NCBI RefSeq assembly: GCF_035222375.1
Contig: NC_085887.1
Span: forward strand, 2,207,501-2,271,500
Reading direction: 5' to 3'
DNA: 64,000 nt
From: Podospora pseudocomata
Taxonomy: Eukaryota > Ascomycota > Sordariomycetes > Sordariales > Podosporaceae
Part shown: piece after piece, positions 43,827 to 53,881 of the stretch
Layout of the letters: every line of letters begins with the position of its first letter
Position numbering within the stretch: the first letter of the stretch is position 1
Program-made: the position numbers and the translations under genes
The notes under the pieces: generated by a model
The model's database searches: none
Told to the model about the DNA's origin: nothing
Seen by the model: the letters and a program-made list of their open reading frames with translations, nothing else

Positions 43827-46655
43827 TTACAACCTAACCGCAGCCCCAATCCCCCTCCCCCAATACCAAACCCTCTCCCTCCACCTCCCCAACCTAACCC
43901 CCACCACCGCCCTCGCATCCAGCTTCATCCTCCCCCCCAGCGCCTCCTCGACCTTATCATACCCCACACTGTCCAAATCCCACGCCACCGGCAACCTCGG
44001 CGTCTTGCTCTCCCCCGGCGGCGCCGCAAACGGCAAGTCATACTCAATCGTCCCGATCACTTCCGTATGGTTATACAGCGCCGTGGCATTGACATACTCT
44101 ATATAAAGCATATTCTTTTTCAGCGGGCTCACAAGCGTAAACTGCGCCGTCGACGACCAGAGGTGAAACGTCGCATCCCGAATAAAGTGCGTCTTGTCGT
44201 CTTCCGACTTGCCGGGCAGAGACAGCTTCGGTGCGTTGAGCGTAAAGTTTAATCTCGAGAGCGACGCCCCCAAGGAGGGAAGAGAGGGGATCGTGCCAGC
44301 GTGGGTGCGGATCGTGATGGTGGTGTTGTACCCCGACAGATACTGAGAGATGAGCTCCCGGCCGACTTTGGGACCGTCCTTCTTGCCGCCGAGGATGGGA
44401 TTCCACCTGGCAAAGACGGGGATGTTGGTGTTGTTTCCGAGACCAAGGTCAAGATTCTCTGCCTGGGCTTCTCCCAGCGTGGTGCCGTTCTTTTCAAAAC
44501 GAATGCTGATAAAAGGAATATGTGCTGTATAAGGCGTAGGATTGGTAATGTTGACCAAAGCACGGAGTGAAATCGAATCAGGCGTCGTGTCGAGAATTTC
44601 AATGTTGCCAACTTTAGGTTCCGCAAGACCGGGGAGGTTCTTTCCAAGAGCTATTGACCAAGGTAATGTCAGTGACGGTGCCCCACGAAGATGGTCGGTT
44701 GAGCTGCCAGCGCGGAATGGAATCATGGATGACCAATGGCGACTAACAGTGTGGTGATTATCAGAGTAGATACGGACGTTTAACTGGGATTTTGCCCTCG
44801 GCGGGCACCCCCTTGACAACGATGCCACCGAGGACTGTCTGCACCTGGACATCGACGAGCGCGTTGATGTCGAGCTCAACACCCTTTCCTCCGAAAAGCA
44901 AAGCTGCGATCACATCAGTCATGACGTCGGCGTCTGTCACGTTGAGTGGTGCATCGACAATCCGAGACTGAATCTTGAGGGTAGCCTCCCCGCCATCAGT
45001 AGCGGGGAACTGGGTCGAGTTTGCTTGTTGCCACTCTTTGAGGTTCAGCTCTCCAAGCTTGTCCTTCTTGTAGAAAACGTCGGCGTTGGCCCGAACATTG
45101 GTGACATTGAGAGAAAAGTTCATCTCCGCCGGAAGCCCTGCGATGACCCGAATCGTGCCCGACACTCTTGGGTTGGATTCGGGGTCGTCAGGCTCGGCTG
45201 CTGGATCTGGCATCTTGAAGTGAACATCCGTCAAGGAGAAGTCGCGAATCATGTTTTCAAACGATCGTCCTGGGAATGGCACAGGCACAGTGATGCTGGA
45301 CAAGACATCAGCAAGCCAGGCTGGTGTGTCGCCGCCGGGCTTCTGTCGGCCTCGAACAAGCACGGTCGTTGTTTCGTTGCCAAGGAACTTTTCGAAGAGC
45401 AAATCGAGCGGTGAAGAGTTGGAGTTGGGACAAGCGCGAGTCAAAGGTTCAGGCAGTTTGTCGACAACACCATCGGCATCGACAGCAACTTCGGAGCGGG
45501 ACTTGACAGAGGTGCGGTGAGTAATGGCGGACGCAATGACGATGGGAGCGTCATTTGTTCCGCATCCGGGGACAAGAATCTCGAATCCAAGCTCGGGGAT
45601 ATCGACCGAGATTGGGTACTCGTTAAAGGCTTTGATGGTGACCTCCACACCCATGGCCCACCGCTCAGCGTGTGACGTGCTTCGCTCAGGCACGGGAATC
45701 TCCTTAAAGTTGAGCCTGGTGATGTTATAAGCGGGCAGCTGGGGCATGTCGTGGCCTACACTACTAATCAGCAACATGTTCATGGTTGGGTCAGGCAATC
45801 CAGTAATCATTTTCAAAAGAGAGACTTCTCTCCAAAGTACAACGAAGCGAAAGTGCGGTAGAGGGATTGACCTTCAAATGTCAACGACTCAGCAATAGAG
45901 TGCGTTCCGAGAGGAATCATTCCCGCCCTCAGCTGAATATCAGCCTTTCCCAGCACCCGAACCGTATCCAGCCTTCCTTCCAACCACTCATTGGCAATCG
46001 TTCGGATACCCTCAGCGTCGCCCGGGATGAGATCGGCAACAAAGTCCACCGCGTTGTTCTGGCCGCTGGCGATACTAACATCCATCGAAGGGACTGCCGC
46101 ACTTCCAAGCAAGATGTTGTCGTAGTCTGGCAGGTAGACATTGATCCTGGTATCCTCCGTCCCGATACTTCCAACCAGCCATGTAGCAGCCTTGCCCACC
46201 CGTCTAACATGTTCGTTTTCCACACGCTGCGCATCAAGGCGGAAATTCGCCTGGATTCTGGCCCGTACACCGTTGGTCGTGATGGACACCAGCGACAGAT
46301 TCGTCGGTTCAAGAACAATCGCTTGTTTGGCGTACTCCTCCACCGCGGCGGGCACAAAGAAAGCCCCAATCATAATCCCAAGCGCAAAGAGTGACAGTAC
46401 AATCACAGCGATCAGTGAAGGCTTCGGTATCGATCTGTCTTTTGTCGATTTGACCGAGACGGCGCCCGTCTCGCCAGCAGCAACAGATGCTGTCTCGTCT
46501 CGTACGTCATCATCCTCGCCATCGTAGCGCCGAGTTGCGCTTGACGATAATAAAGGTGTTGATTCTGATTGTTCGTCCATCACTCGCGCATCAGGATCGG
46601 CGGCTTTCGGACTGCTCAACGCAGCCAGAAACGGCGTCGTTTCCGAGTCTGACAT
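43827..46655 (-). CDS. DUF3712 / Tag1-like vacuolar membrane protein
   Basis: Exons 45872-46655, 44778-45755 and 43827-44650 (minus), 861 aa. Residues 1-90 are a cytosolic acidic/Ser tail. One transmembrane segment (about 93-115, L-I-A-V-I-V-L-S-L-F-A-L-G-I-M-I-G-A-F-F-V) is followed by a large region of repeated beta-rich modules. It has many N-x-S/T sites (N-L-S, N-I-T, N-E-T, N-V-T, N-T-T, N-H-T), implying a lumenal position. This layout matches the fungal DUF3712 family and yeast Tag1, a vacuolar protein needed for termination of autophagy; the functional transfer is inference. Both introns need unusual donors, G|GTCAAT (45871) and C|GTCCGT (44777). I accept them because the phases close and the joined protein reads smoothly (F-E-G-H-D-M-P and V-K-P-L-G-K-N). 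The second junction is the less certain. Confidence 0.75.
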
Positions 46656-46834
46656 GATGACACTCGAGATGTCGATGGATTTTAGGCGCTGTTGGGTTGA
46701 ATGGTTGGGCGGTGGGAAGAAGCTATTGCTTGCCGTCCGCCGAGGGACAACAGGGATGGTGCTTATCGTCGCCTTGGCCTATGACATGGCCAGTGAGGTG
46801 TTGTCACGAGGTCCCCGCAGCTATCGATAGTGAT

Positions 46835-46835
<1 letters not shown>

Positions 46836-46866
<31 letters not shown>
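46836..46866. repeat. (GA)n microsatellite
   Basis: About 15 uninterrupted GA dinucleotides, 180-210 nt upstream of the Tag1-like start codon. Confidence 0.95.
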
Positions 46867-46868
<2 letters not shown>

Positions 46869-47540
46869 CGCAAAACAGACGGCGGAATGGGTCGTTGAAG
46901 AATGAGAGACCTATGGTGATGTCGAGATGAAGTGAAGAGAGGAGCTATGTGCAGATAAGGTTGGGGCTGGATGACATCGCTCGGTTGTCCGCCTTTGTTG
47001 CTGCCTCCGTTCTCCGTGCCTTGGAAACGGCAGGGCGGGAACAGCCCACGCGGCCAGAGGTGTGGCGCTCAGTTGAGCAATGAGAGGTCATTGGTCAGTT
47101 GACAAAAGAAGGTGTGTGGCACGGGCGCCCAGCCTTGAGCAAGCGAGACCAGGAACAGGTCCCGAACGCGGGGGTGAAGACGGCCAGTCAAACAGCTGCA
47201 ATTCGTCATCCTGCAGCGAGCCCTATCCCAGCAAAACTCAAAACGCCGATGCCTCCGATTCAAGGAGCACACCATGTTGAGCCAAATGTTGGGCGAGAAG
47301 CAAGAGGAAGCATCAGCTCGAAGCCAATTGGTGCCCTCAATTAGAAGACAGAGTTGAAGTCGAGATCTTCCCATGACCACACAGAATTCTACAAATGCTG
47401 CCTTGGTGATAGAGTCAGACAGACCAACTGACCTCATACAATTTTCCAACGGGACCGGTTACCGGACCCTTATTTTTTATACAAGTCATCAAGGTCCCCC
47501 CGTCTGGGCATCTTCCCTTTTTTTGGTCCAACCTGCATAC

Positions 47541-47547
47541 TGACTCA
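47541..47547 (+). promoter_or_regulatory. CPC1/Gcn4-type site upstream of OTC
   Basis: A perfect TGACTCA, 226 nt before the OTC start codon. This is the binding consensus of Gcn4 and its Neurospora counterpart CPC1, which raise amino-acid biosynthetic genes on starvation. The placement over an arginine gene makes function plausible. Confidence 0.6.
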
Positions 47548-47766
47548 CGACCTGTTGCCCTCGTCAACCAATTTCCCCATAAGAAGAGGAGGCAATTGCA
47601 AGATACCTCTCATTCCAGAATTCAACTGCTTGATACCCACCCACTCCCCACTATCAGTCATCGAGATCTGATCCCAAGCCAAAGAGAGAGGAATTGTTTT
47701 ACTCCCAGGCATTCCCTCCCTTTAAAAGATCTCTCGATAATACACCACCCACCCTTCTCACTCGTC

Positions 47767-48974
47767 ATGATGCATCGTGCTGGCTTCCGCACACTGAAAA
47801 CAACAATGGCTCACCTCCAGACTCGCTCCCTCTCCTCTGCTGCCTCCGGGTCGCAGCCCAGGCATCTCATGTCCATCGGCGACCTCACCCCAGCTGAGTT
47901 CACCAGACTAGTCCTCAACGCCTCCTCTCACAAAAAGGCCGTCAAAGATGCCTTCGCCGCCGGCCAGACACCACCAAAGCCCCTCCACGGCGCCATGACA
48001 GGCAAGACCGTCGCCATGATGTTCTCCAAGCGCAGCACCAGAACCCGCGTATCAACAGAAGCCGCCGTCCAGCTCATGGGCGGCCACCCAATGTTCCTAG
48101 GCAAAGATGACATCCAGCTCGGCGTAAGGCCCCCCTCTTTCTTCTTACATCTGTTGTACCCAATCTAACAACCCCCAGGTCAACGAATCCCTCCACGACA
48201 CCTCAGTAGTAATCTCCTCCATGACCTCCTGCATGGTCGCCCGCGTAGGCCCTCACTCAGACGTGACCGGCCTAGCAGCCTCCTCCTCGGTCCCCGTAAT
48301 CAACGCCCTCTCCTCCGACTTCCACCCCCTTCAAACCATCGCCGACTTCCAAACCATCCACGAGTCCCTCTCCTCCACCCCCTCCTCCTCCTCCCTCGGC
48401 CTCGAAGGTCTCAAAATCGCCTGGGTAGGCGACAGCAACAACGTCCTCTTCGACCTCGCCATCGCCTCGATCAAAATGGGCGTCCACATCTCCGTCGCCT
48501 CCCCGGCCGGCTACGGCATCCCCCCCAACATCAAATCCATCATCCTCTCCGCCGCCCAAGGCGTCCCCAACCCAGGCACCTTGACCGAAACGACCATCCC
48601 CGAAGAGGCGATCAAGGACGCGGATATCTTGGTCACGGACACGTGGGTGAGCATGGGGCAGGAGGAGGAGGCGAAGAAGAGGTTGGAGGCGTTCAGGGGG
48701 TATCAAATCACCCATGAGCTCGCCAAGCGCGGGGGGGCGAAGCCGAACTGGAAGTTTATGCACTGCTTGCCTAGGCATCCTGAGGAGGTGGACGATGCTG
48801 TTTTTTATGACGAGAGCAGGAGTTTAGTGTTTCCAGAGGCCGAGAATAGGCTTTGGGCTGCGGTTGGTAAGTCACCCTTGAACATTGTCACCCGTTTTTT
48901 GTGAGATGAAGCTTACAACTCTTGATACAGCTGCCCTCGAGGCGTTTGTGGTCAACAAGGGCAAGATTCTCTGA
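47767..48974 (+). CDS. ARG3: ornithine carbamoyltransferase, mitochondrial
   Basis: Exons 47767-48123, 48179-48866 and 48931-48974, 362 aa. It transfers the carbamoyl group of carbamoyl phosphate to ornithine, giving citrulline (arginine synthesis). The carbamoyl-phosphate site S-T-R-T-R is at residues 90-94, and H-C-L-P of the ornithine/catalytic loop is at 317-320. D-S-N-N-V in the second domain is also typical. Residues 1-30 are Arg/Ser/Thr-rich with no acids, a good mitochondrial targeting peptide. Filamentous fungi keep this step in mitochondria. The start is the first of two consecutive ATGs. Intron 3' ends are canonical. The last exon encodes only 15 residues, ending G-K-I-L. The Neurospora orthologue is called arg-12. 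It converges with the acetolactate synthase regulatory gene. Confidence 0.95.
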
Positions 48975-49312
48975 ATATTTGGGGTAGATGAGATGAGGTA
49001 GAAGGGGGTTCTACAAAAAAAGTGTCTTGGTTGGTTTACATCAGGGGGCTAGGGAGCGTATGGCTTTTTTTTCTGGAGAGAGGCGTACGGAAACAAAAAA
49101 AGTTATATATCACGGGTAGCGATTTGAGAAAGATGTCAAAATAATCTGGGCAATTCAGATTCGGTATCAATTTCCTCTTTAGATTCGGTTCTACGCCGTT
49201 CCACCCACACGCCTCACAATGAAAACACCCGCGTAAACACTTTTTGTAGCTCTCCCAGAACACTCAGAATCAAAGCAAATCGTTCCATTTCATTATTACT
49301 ACCAAGGTTGTT
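48975..49312. other. convergent intergenic region
   Basis: 338 nt between the stops of OTC and ILV6. T/A-rich stretches fit 3' processing for both. Nothing else is seen. Confidence 0.5.
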
Positions 49313-50405
49313 TTAACCAGGGGGGAGGGTGCTGGCATCGACAACCTCGTCAGCGTCCTTGACGTGCTGATCCTGCTCATCAGGACCGTAGAGAGGTGAT
49401 CTAGGCAGGGCCATCAGACCGGTGCGGGCGGACTCGAGAATGCCAAAGGGAGCGATGAGCTTGAGGAAGGAGTCGATTCTCTCGGGCTTAGCGGAACTGT
49501 TTTTAAGGAAGTGCATATTAGTGACTGTTCGACTGGTTTAGGGGGGGTGGGTGACTTAAGGTCCAACCAAGCAGTGAAAAAGCTTGGCCTGATAATGAAA
49601 AGTGGGGGGGAAGGGGGGTCACTTACATCTCAACAATGCAGCTGTTAGTGCTAATATCGAGAACCTTTCCGCCAAACTGATGAGCAAAATAAGTGATATT
49701 CTTGAGATGCTCATGCTTGTGACGCAGAGCCTCGCTGACAACCAGCCTGCTAGGGTGGAAGTCCTGCGACACCTCCTCCAAGCTAGGCTCAGAAGCAGCA
49801 GGGGCCGCCTCGGCAGCCTCAGCAGGAGCCGTGATCTCCCTGTGGTGGGCGAGGAGCTCCTCAAAGTACTCGGGACCAAGAATGTTGATCTTGGCGAGGA
49901 GAAGCTCGCGCTGGACGAGAGCAGAGTTTGTGTAGTCCAGAACGGCCCATACGGGGACGAGATCCTCGAGTTGGCGACGGGCCTGCTCGACGACGCCGTC
50001 TTGCCCGGTAAGCACGATGGTCATGCGGGAGAGGTCCTCTACTTCGGTGTTGCAGACGACGAGGGAGTCGATGTTGAAGCCGCGGGCGGCAAGAATGCCG
50101 GAAACGCGGGAGAGGACGCCGGGCTCGTTTTGGACGAGGCAGTTGAGGACATGGCGCTTCGGAGGGGCGACGGAGGGGGTGGGGGTCTCATAGAGGATGT
50201 TGGACACGGCTGCTTGGGCTGACCATGAGGGGGGCTGGTCGCTGATGGGGAGGGGTGCCTGCCGGCGACGGTTGGCTTTGTAGGCAATGGCCGAGGTGGA
50301 GGAGCTCTTGCCGGAGCTGTGCCTGACGGCGGTTTGCGCCAGGAGGCCGGCACGGGCCTGCGTCGCTATCCTCTTGGAGGGAGCGAAGAGGCAGCGGGAG
50401 GCCAT
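49313..50405 (-). CDS. ILV6: acetolactate synthase regulatory (small) subunit, mitochondrial
   Basis: Exons 49627-50405 and 49313-49496 (minus), 320 aa; the 130-nt intron splits an Ile codon (I-V-E-I-S-A-K-P). The start is the first ATG; codons upstream offer only TTG. Residues 1-50 are rich in Arg, Ser and Ala and lack acids, a mitochondrial presequence. An ACT domain follows at about 84-160 (L-N-C-L-V-Q-N-E-P-G-V-L-S-R-V-S-G-I-L, R-G-F-N-I-D-S-L), then the conserved C-terminal regulatory part (L-V-P-V-W-A-V-L-D-Y, R-E-L-L-L-A-K-I). It binds the catalytic Ilv2 subunit and confers valine feedback inhibition at the first step of branched-chain amino-acid synthesis. The insert between the two halves (about 205-225, Ala/Glu-rich) is usual for fungal forms. 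Confidence 0.94.
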
Positions 50406-50534
50406 CTCTAGCTGTGGGTTGGCGACCCGGGCAGGTTCGTTTTGCTGGGGAAGGGGTCGATCAGGTTTGTTTATCGTCAATCTGAAGGAGCTGTCGACGT
50501 CAACATGGGGTGTTTGTTTCGCGGATCAACAAGC

Positions 50535-50541
50535 TGAGTCA
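50535..50541 (-). promoter_or_regulatory. CPC1/Gcn4-type site upstream of ILV6
   Basis: TGAGTCA on the plus strand (TGACTCA toward the gene), 130 nt upstream of the ILV6 start codon. It is the same consensus as the site before OTC and fits general amino-acid control of both genes. Confidence 0.6.
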
Positions 50542-50918
50542 CCAGAATGTCGGGAAGCCGGGGAAGGAAAGGGTTGAAGAGGAAAAAGTGACTGACCGAA
50601 TCGGCGCTCAGGTCCGGCGTGCACACCGCGAAAACCCTCCACAACGGCTGGCTGTCACAGCTCAACTGAGCTCAACTGGCTCAACTGGCATTGGTCAATG
50701 GCCGCTAGCCAGCGCTTGGCTCCGGACTCGGTGAGAGGTGGTGGGGTTTTCAGTGGTGATGGTTCCGGAAGGTCGGTTAAACCCTCCTCCGGCCGTCCAT
50801 TTCCGGGCATCTCTGTCTGCAGACAGGTACCCGGACGTTTTCCAGGGTCCCTGGTCCTCATCGGCCACACAGTATTTGGAACAGTGTGTGCCTCCGCGTC
50901 GTGGACACAATATCATCT

Positions 50919-51080
50919 CAAGGCCTTTGAAGATAAGTTATTGTTGATATACCTTTGAAAACAGCCAATAGGCCTTTGATGATAGCTGACGTATGCTTGA
51001 AGGCCTATTGACTGTCTTTTCGTATGTCTACTTCGTATCGGGCTGTCTTTTGAAAGCCTATCGACTATCATGTTTTAGGG
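50919..51080. repeat. 21-bp degenerate repeat, locus C, head-to-head
   Basis: The left part (50919 to about 50998) carries units in reverse orientation, for example TACCTTTGAAAACAGCCAATA and GGCCTTTGATGATAGCTGACG. The right part (about 50999-51080) carries forward units, for example AAGGCCTATTGACTGTCTTT and GAAAGCCTATCGACTATC. The two halves meet near 50998. The spacing of one forward unit is stretched to about 31 nt. Confidence 0.75.
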
Positions 51081-51378
51081 CCCATGCTCTGCATCAGTCT
51101 CCATTTACTGTCCAACATAACGCCCCGTTTTCATCCTTCCACTGGCGAGCCTCGTGCATTTTTCTGCGCAACCGAAACTTTGGAGCTGTCCAAGGGCGTC
51201 CATTATATGACACTTCGACAACCTCTTATTGATCCCAACTCCGTTGCGCTACTTTTCTGTCTCGCCCAGCCAGTCCTCAACTTCGCCTGTCTATCCGCAA
51301 CAGATACGGTCCCTCCGTTCCGTCCTTCACCTGCGACTTGACACCTGTGCCTCGCCGAGAGAAACGAACGCGCGCGCA

Positions 51379-53292
51379 ATGGACGGACGTAGCACGAAGC
51401 GGTCTCGCTTTGACCAGACCGAGCCGGAGCCTCGCCGTCCCTCGAGATTCGACCGTCGATCCCGTTCGCCGCCGGGGCGCAAGCCCGACTCGGATCGCGA
51501 ACGTGAGCGCAGCCCTCTTTCTCGGCCTCGCGACGCGCCCACCGGTCCCAAGTCCCCAGTTGATCCCGCTGCTGCTGCCGGTAGGTCCTGAAGTTTTTTT
51601 TACTCTTTTCTTTTCTCCTTGACACGCCTAAGCCTCTCCATCCTCTTTCCAATGCTAACGTATCCAACAGCCGCCGCCGCTGCCAAGATCAACGCTCAGC
51701 TACAGGCCCGCAAGGGCATCCAACATGTCGATGTCCCACCCGTCCGGTCCGCGTCGTCCGGCAAAGAAGGAAGCGCCGGACCTGCCCTCAACGGGGAGGT
51801 GTATGTTGCCGATGGCGACTTTATCAAGGACATCGAAGTGAACGATCTGCGCAACCGCTACCTTCTGACCAAAGGCTCGACCCAGAAAATGGTAAATAAC
51901 TCCTTGTGTTGCCTACTGATACACCATCAGGTCAATATCCAAGCTTTTTGTGCGGGACAGTCTTGCTTACTGGAAGCTCGATAGCTCGCACAGGCACACC
52001 CACTTTTGCATCTGCTAACCTCGGTTGCTTGATCTAGATTAAAGATGAGACTGGTGCCGGTACGCCCACACTTGATACCTCTGCTATTCTGTTTGGACTA
52101 CGGTTGACCACATGTGTTTCAAGATGTCACCACTCGCGGAAGCTACTTTCCCGACAAGTCGATGGCCACGCCGGCGAACCCTCCTCTCTACCTCCACGTG
52201 ACGTCCACGACCAAGGAAGGCTTGGACAAGGCAGTGGCCAAGATCGAGGAGTTGATGAAGCAGGAACTCCCCCAACTTGTCGATGAGCGCCGCTTTCAGC
52301 GCCGCCACAACCCCGAGCAGCCGCCGGTCGAGCGTGACGAGTTTGGCCGAGTAAGTACTATCGAATTTGTTGTGAAAGAATCTGCTGACCATGTACAGCG
52401 CAAATGGCCCGAGGAGAAGATAGCAATCACGCTCGAGTCGGTCCCAGGTTTCAACTTGCGCGCTCAGGTTGTTGGACACGGTGGCGCATACGTCAAGCAT
52501 ATCCAGTCGGAAACTGGGTGCCGTGTTCAGATCAAGGGCCGCGGGTCCGGATACATCGAATCCTCCACGGGCCGTGAAAGCGAAGAGGACATGTACCTCC
52601 ATGTTGCCGGCCCCGATCCGCTCATGGTCAAGAAAGCAAAGGAGCTCTGCGAGGATCTGTTGGACAACGTAAAGCAGGAGTACGAAGCATTCAAGAGTCG
52701 GCCTCCTCCCCAGCGACATTACAACGGCGGAGGTGGTGGTGGTGGTGGCTACGGCGGCGGTCGAGGTGGTGGCGATTCATTCCATGGTCAAGCATACAAC
52801 CGCGACAGTCACAGTCACCATAACAGCAGCCACAGCCAAAGTCATAGTTACAGCAACTCCCCTGCCCCTCCGGCAGCCTCTTCTTCGGCATCTCCTGCAC
52901 CAGCAGCCAGCACTCCCACAGCAACGAACCCGGCTGACTACGCCGCTCAGTACGCGCAATACATGCAGTACTACGGCAGCGCGGCAGCTGGTGCTGATCC
53001 GTACGCGGCGTATGGAGGGTATGAAGCGTACATGCGAATGTACCAGCAATGGATGGCAAGCCAACCACAGCAAGCTCCCGCTGCCCCAGGTGCATCTGCA
53101 TCTCCCCCTCCTCCTCCACCAAGCGATGCGGCGCCTCCCCCGCCGCCTCCTTCCTCGGCTCCTCCCCCTCCCCCACCAGGAGGACCCCCAGGCACCTCTG
53201 GTGGGATGTACAGCGCGGTATGATTCTCTCTGCTTGCTTCAGAAGCCGCTTGACTAACTTTTGTCTAGCAACCTCCACCTCCAGGCCTCTAG
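51379..53292 (+). CDS. KH-domain RNA-binding protein, KHDC4/BLOM7-like
   Basis: Exons 51379-51580, 51671-51891, 52038-52059, 52124-52350, 52399-53217 and 53269-53292, 504 aa, all phases closing. The N-terminus is Arg/Ser/Asp-rich (S-R-S-P-P-G-R), like splicing-associated proteins. The conserved N-D-L-R-N-R-Y-L-L-T-K-G-S-T-Q-K-M-I-K-D-E-T-G-A-D-V-T-T-R-G segment (about 125-155) is a divergent KH motif spread over three exons. A clear KH domain follows at about 235-300, with V-G-H-G-G-A-Y-V-K-H-I in the GxxG position. The C-terminal half is Gly-, then Ser/His-, then Pro-rich, with a Y-A-A-Q-Y-A-Q-Y block. The human relative KHDC4 binds the spliceosome and snoRNA-containing introns. Exon 3 is only 22 nt and exon 6 only 24 nt. 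If the last intron is retained, translation ends one codon later (G-T-A then a stop), giving nearly the same protein. Confidence 0.85.
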
Positions 53293-53881
53293 AGAAGGCA
53301 ATGAACAAAGAAAAGGAGACTACCTACTTTTGGGAATTGGGGGGGGGGGCCCTCAGCGATAGTCAATATGCCTCGGTAGATTAGTTACTATGGCTCTAAA
53401 ATATAGTCAGGACGTCCCTTGGCCAGACTTGACACGCCTTCAAGCACGGTCAAACACCTTCAAGTACCGTGAATATGCCTTGAATGATGGTCGAAGGCCT
53501 TTCCGTTATTTTTGAAGGGCTTGCCATTGAAGATAATCCGCATACCTTCCAAGCTATTGAAGAGGAGTTTGAAGATAGTTGAGATGCCTTTTGCAACATT
53601 TTGAAGCCTTAGTTTTACATGTAGTCAGTCTCCTTCCTCATGCTGTCATGATATCTCCGGGCCGTGCTGTTGGTCAAGTCCAAGCTCCGTGCCTGAGTGT
53701 GTGGGGAGCTTTAAGCTCCATTCTTTCCCCACACAGCCGCCGGGCCGCAGTGTCACCTTCATCCAGCAGCTTCAACCTACAAACTCACATCTGACGGTTG
53801 CCCTTGCCATCCCCTGTTGAAGCGGCTGGTATATTCTCCTATTTCACGATATAACGTTTTTCATCGAATCCCGTCCCCGAA
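53293..53881. other. intergenic: TRAPPC13 promoter
   Basis: About 590 nt of tandem intergenic sequence. The first half is occupied by 21-bp repeat locus D. The remainder is unremarkable. Confidence 0.55.
53425..53622 (-). repeat. 21-bp degenerate tandem repeat, locus D
   Basis: About nine units in reverse orientation. Successive starts are 21 nt apart in most cases: GCCTTCAAGCACGGTCAAACA, CCTTCAAGTACCGTGAATATG, CCTTGAATGATGGTCGAAGGC and on to CCTTTTGCAACATTTTGAAG. One unit is about 25 nt. It is more diverged from the consensus than locus B, but the CCTT phase is kept across nearly 200 nt. Confidence 0.75.

Larger units (their letters stand above)
46656..47766. other. divergent intergenic region
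   Basis: About 1.1 kb carrying the promoters of the Tag1-like gene (-) and OTC (+). It includes a GA microsatellite and a TGACTCA site. Open frames inside it are unsupported. Confidence 0.55.
50406..51378. other. divergent intergenic region
   Basis: About 970 nt with the ILV6 and KH-protein promoters. It holds the CPC1-type site, a short imperfect direct repeat of CTCAACTG (about 50659-50688), and the bipartite 21-bp repeat cluster at 50919-51080. Confidence 0.6.
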
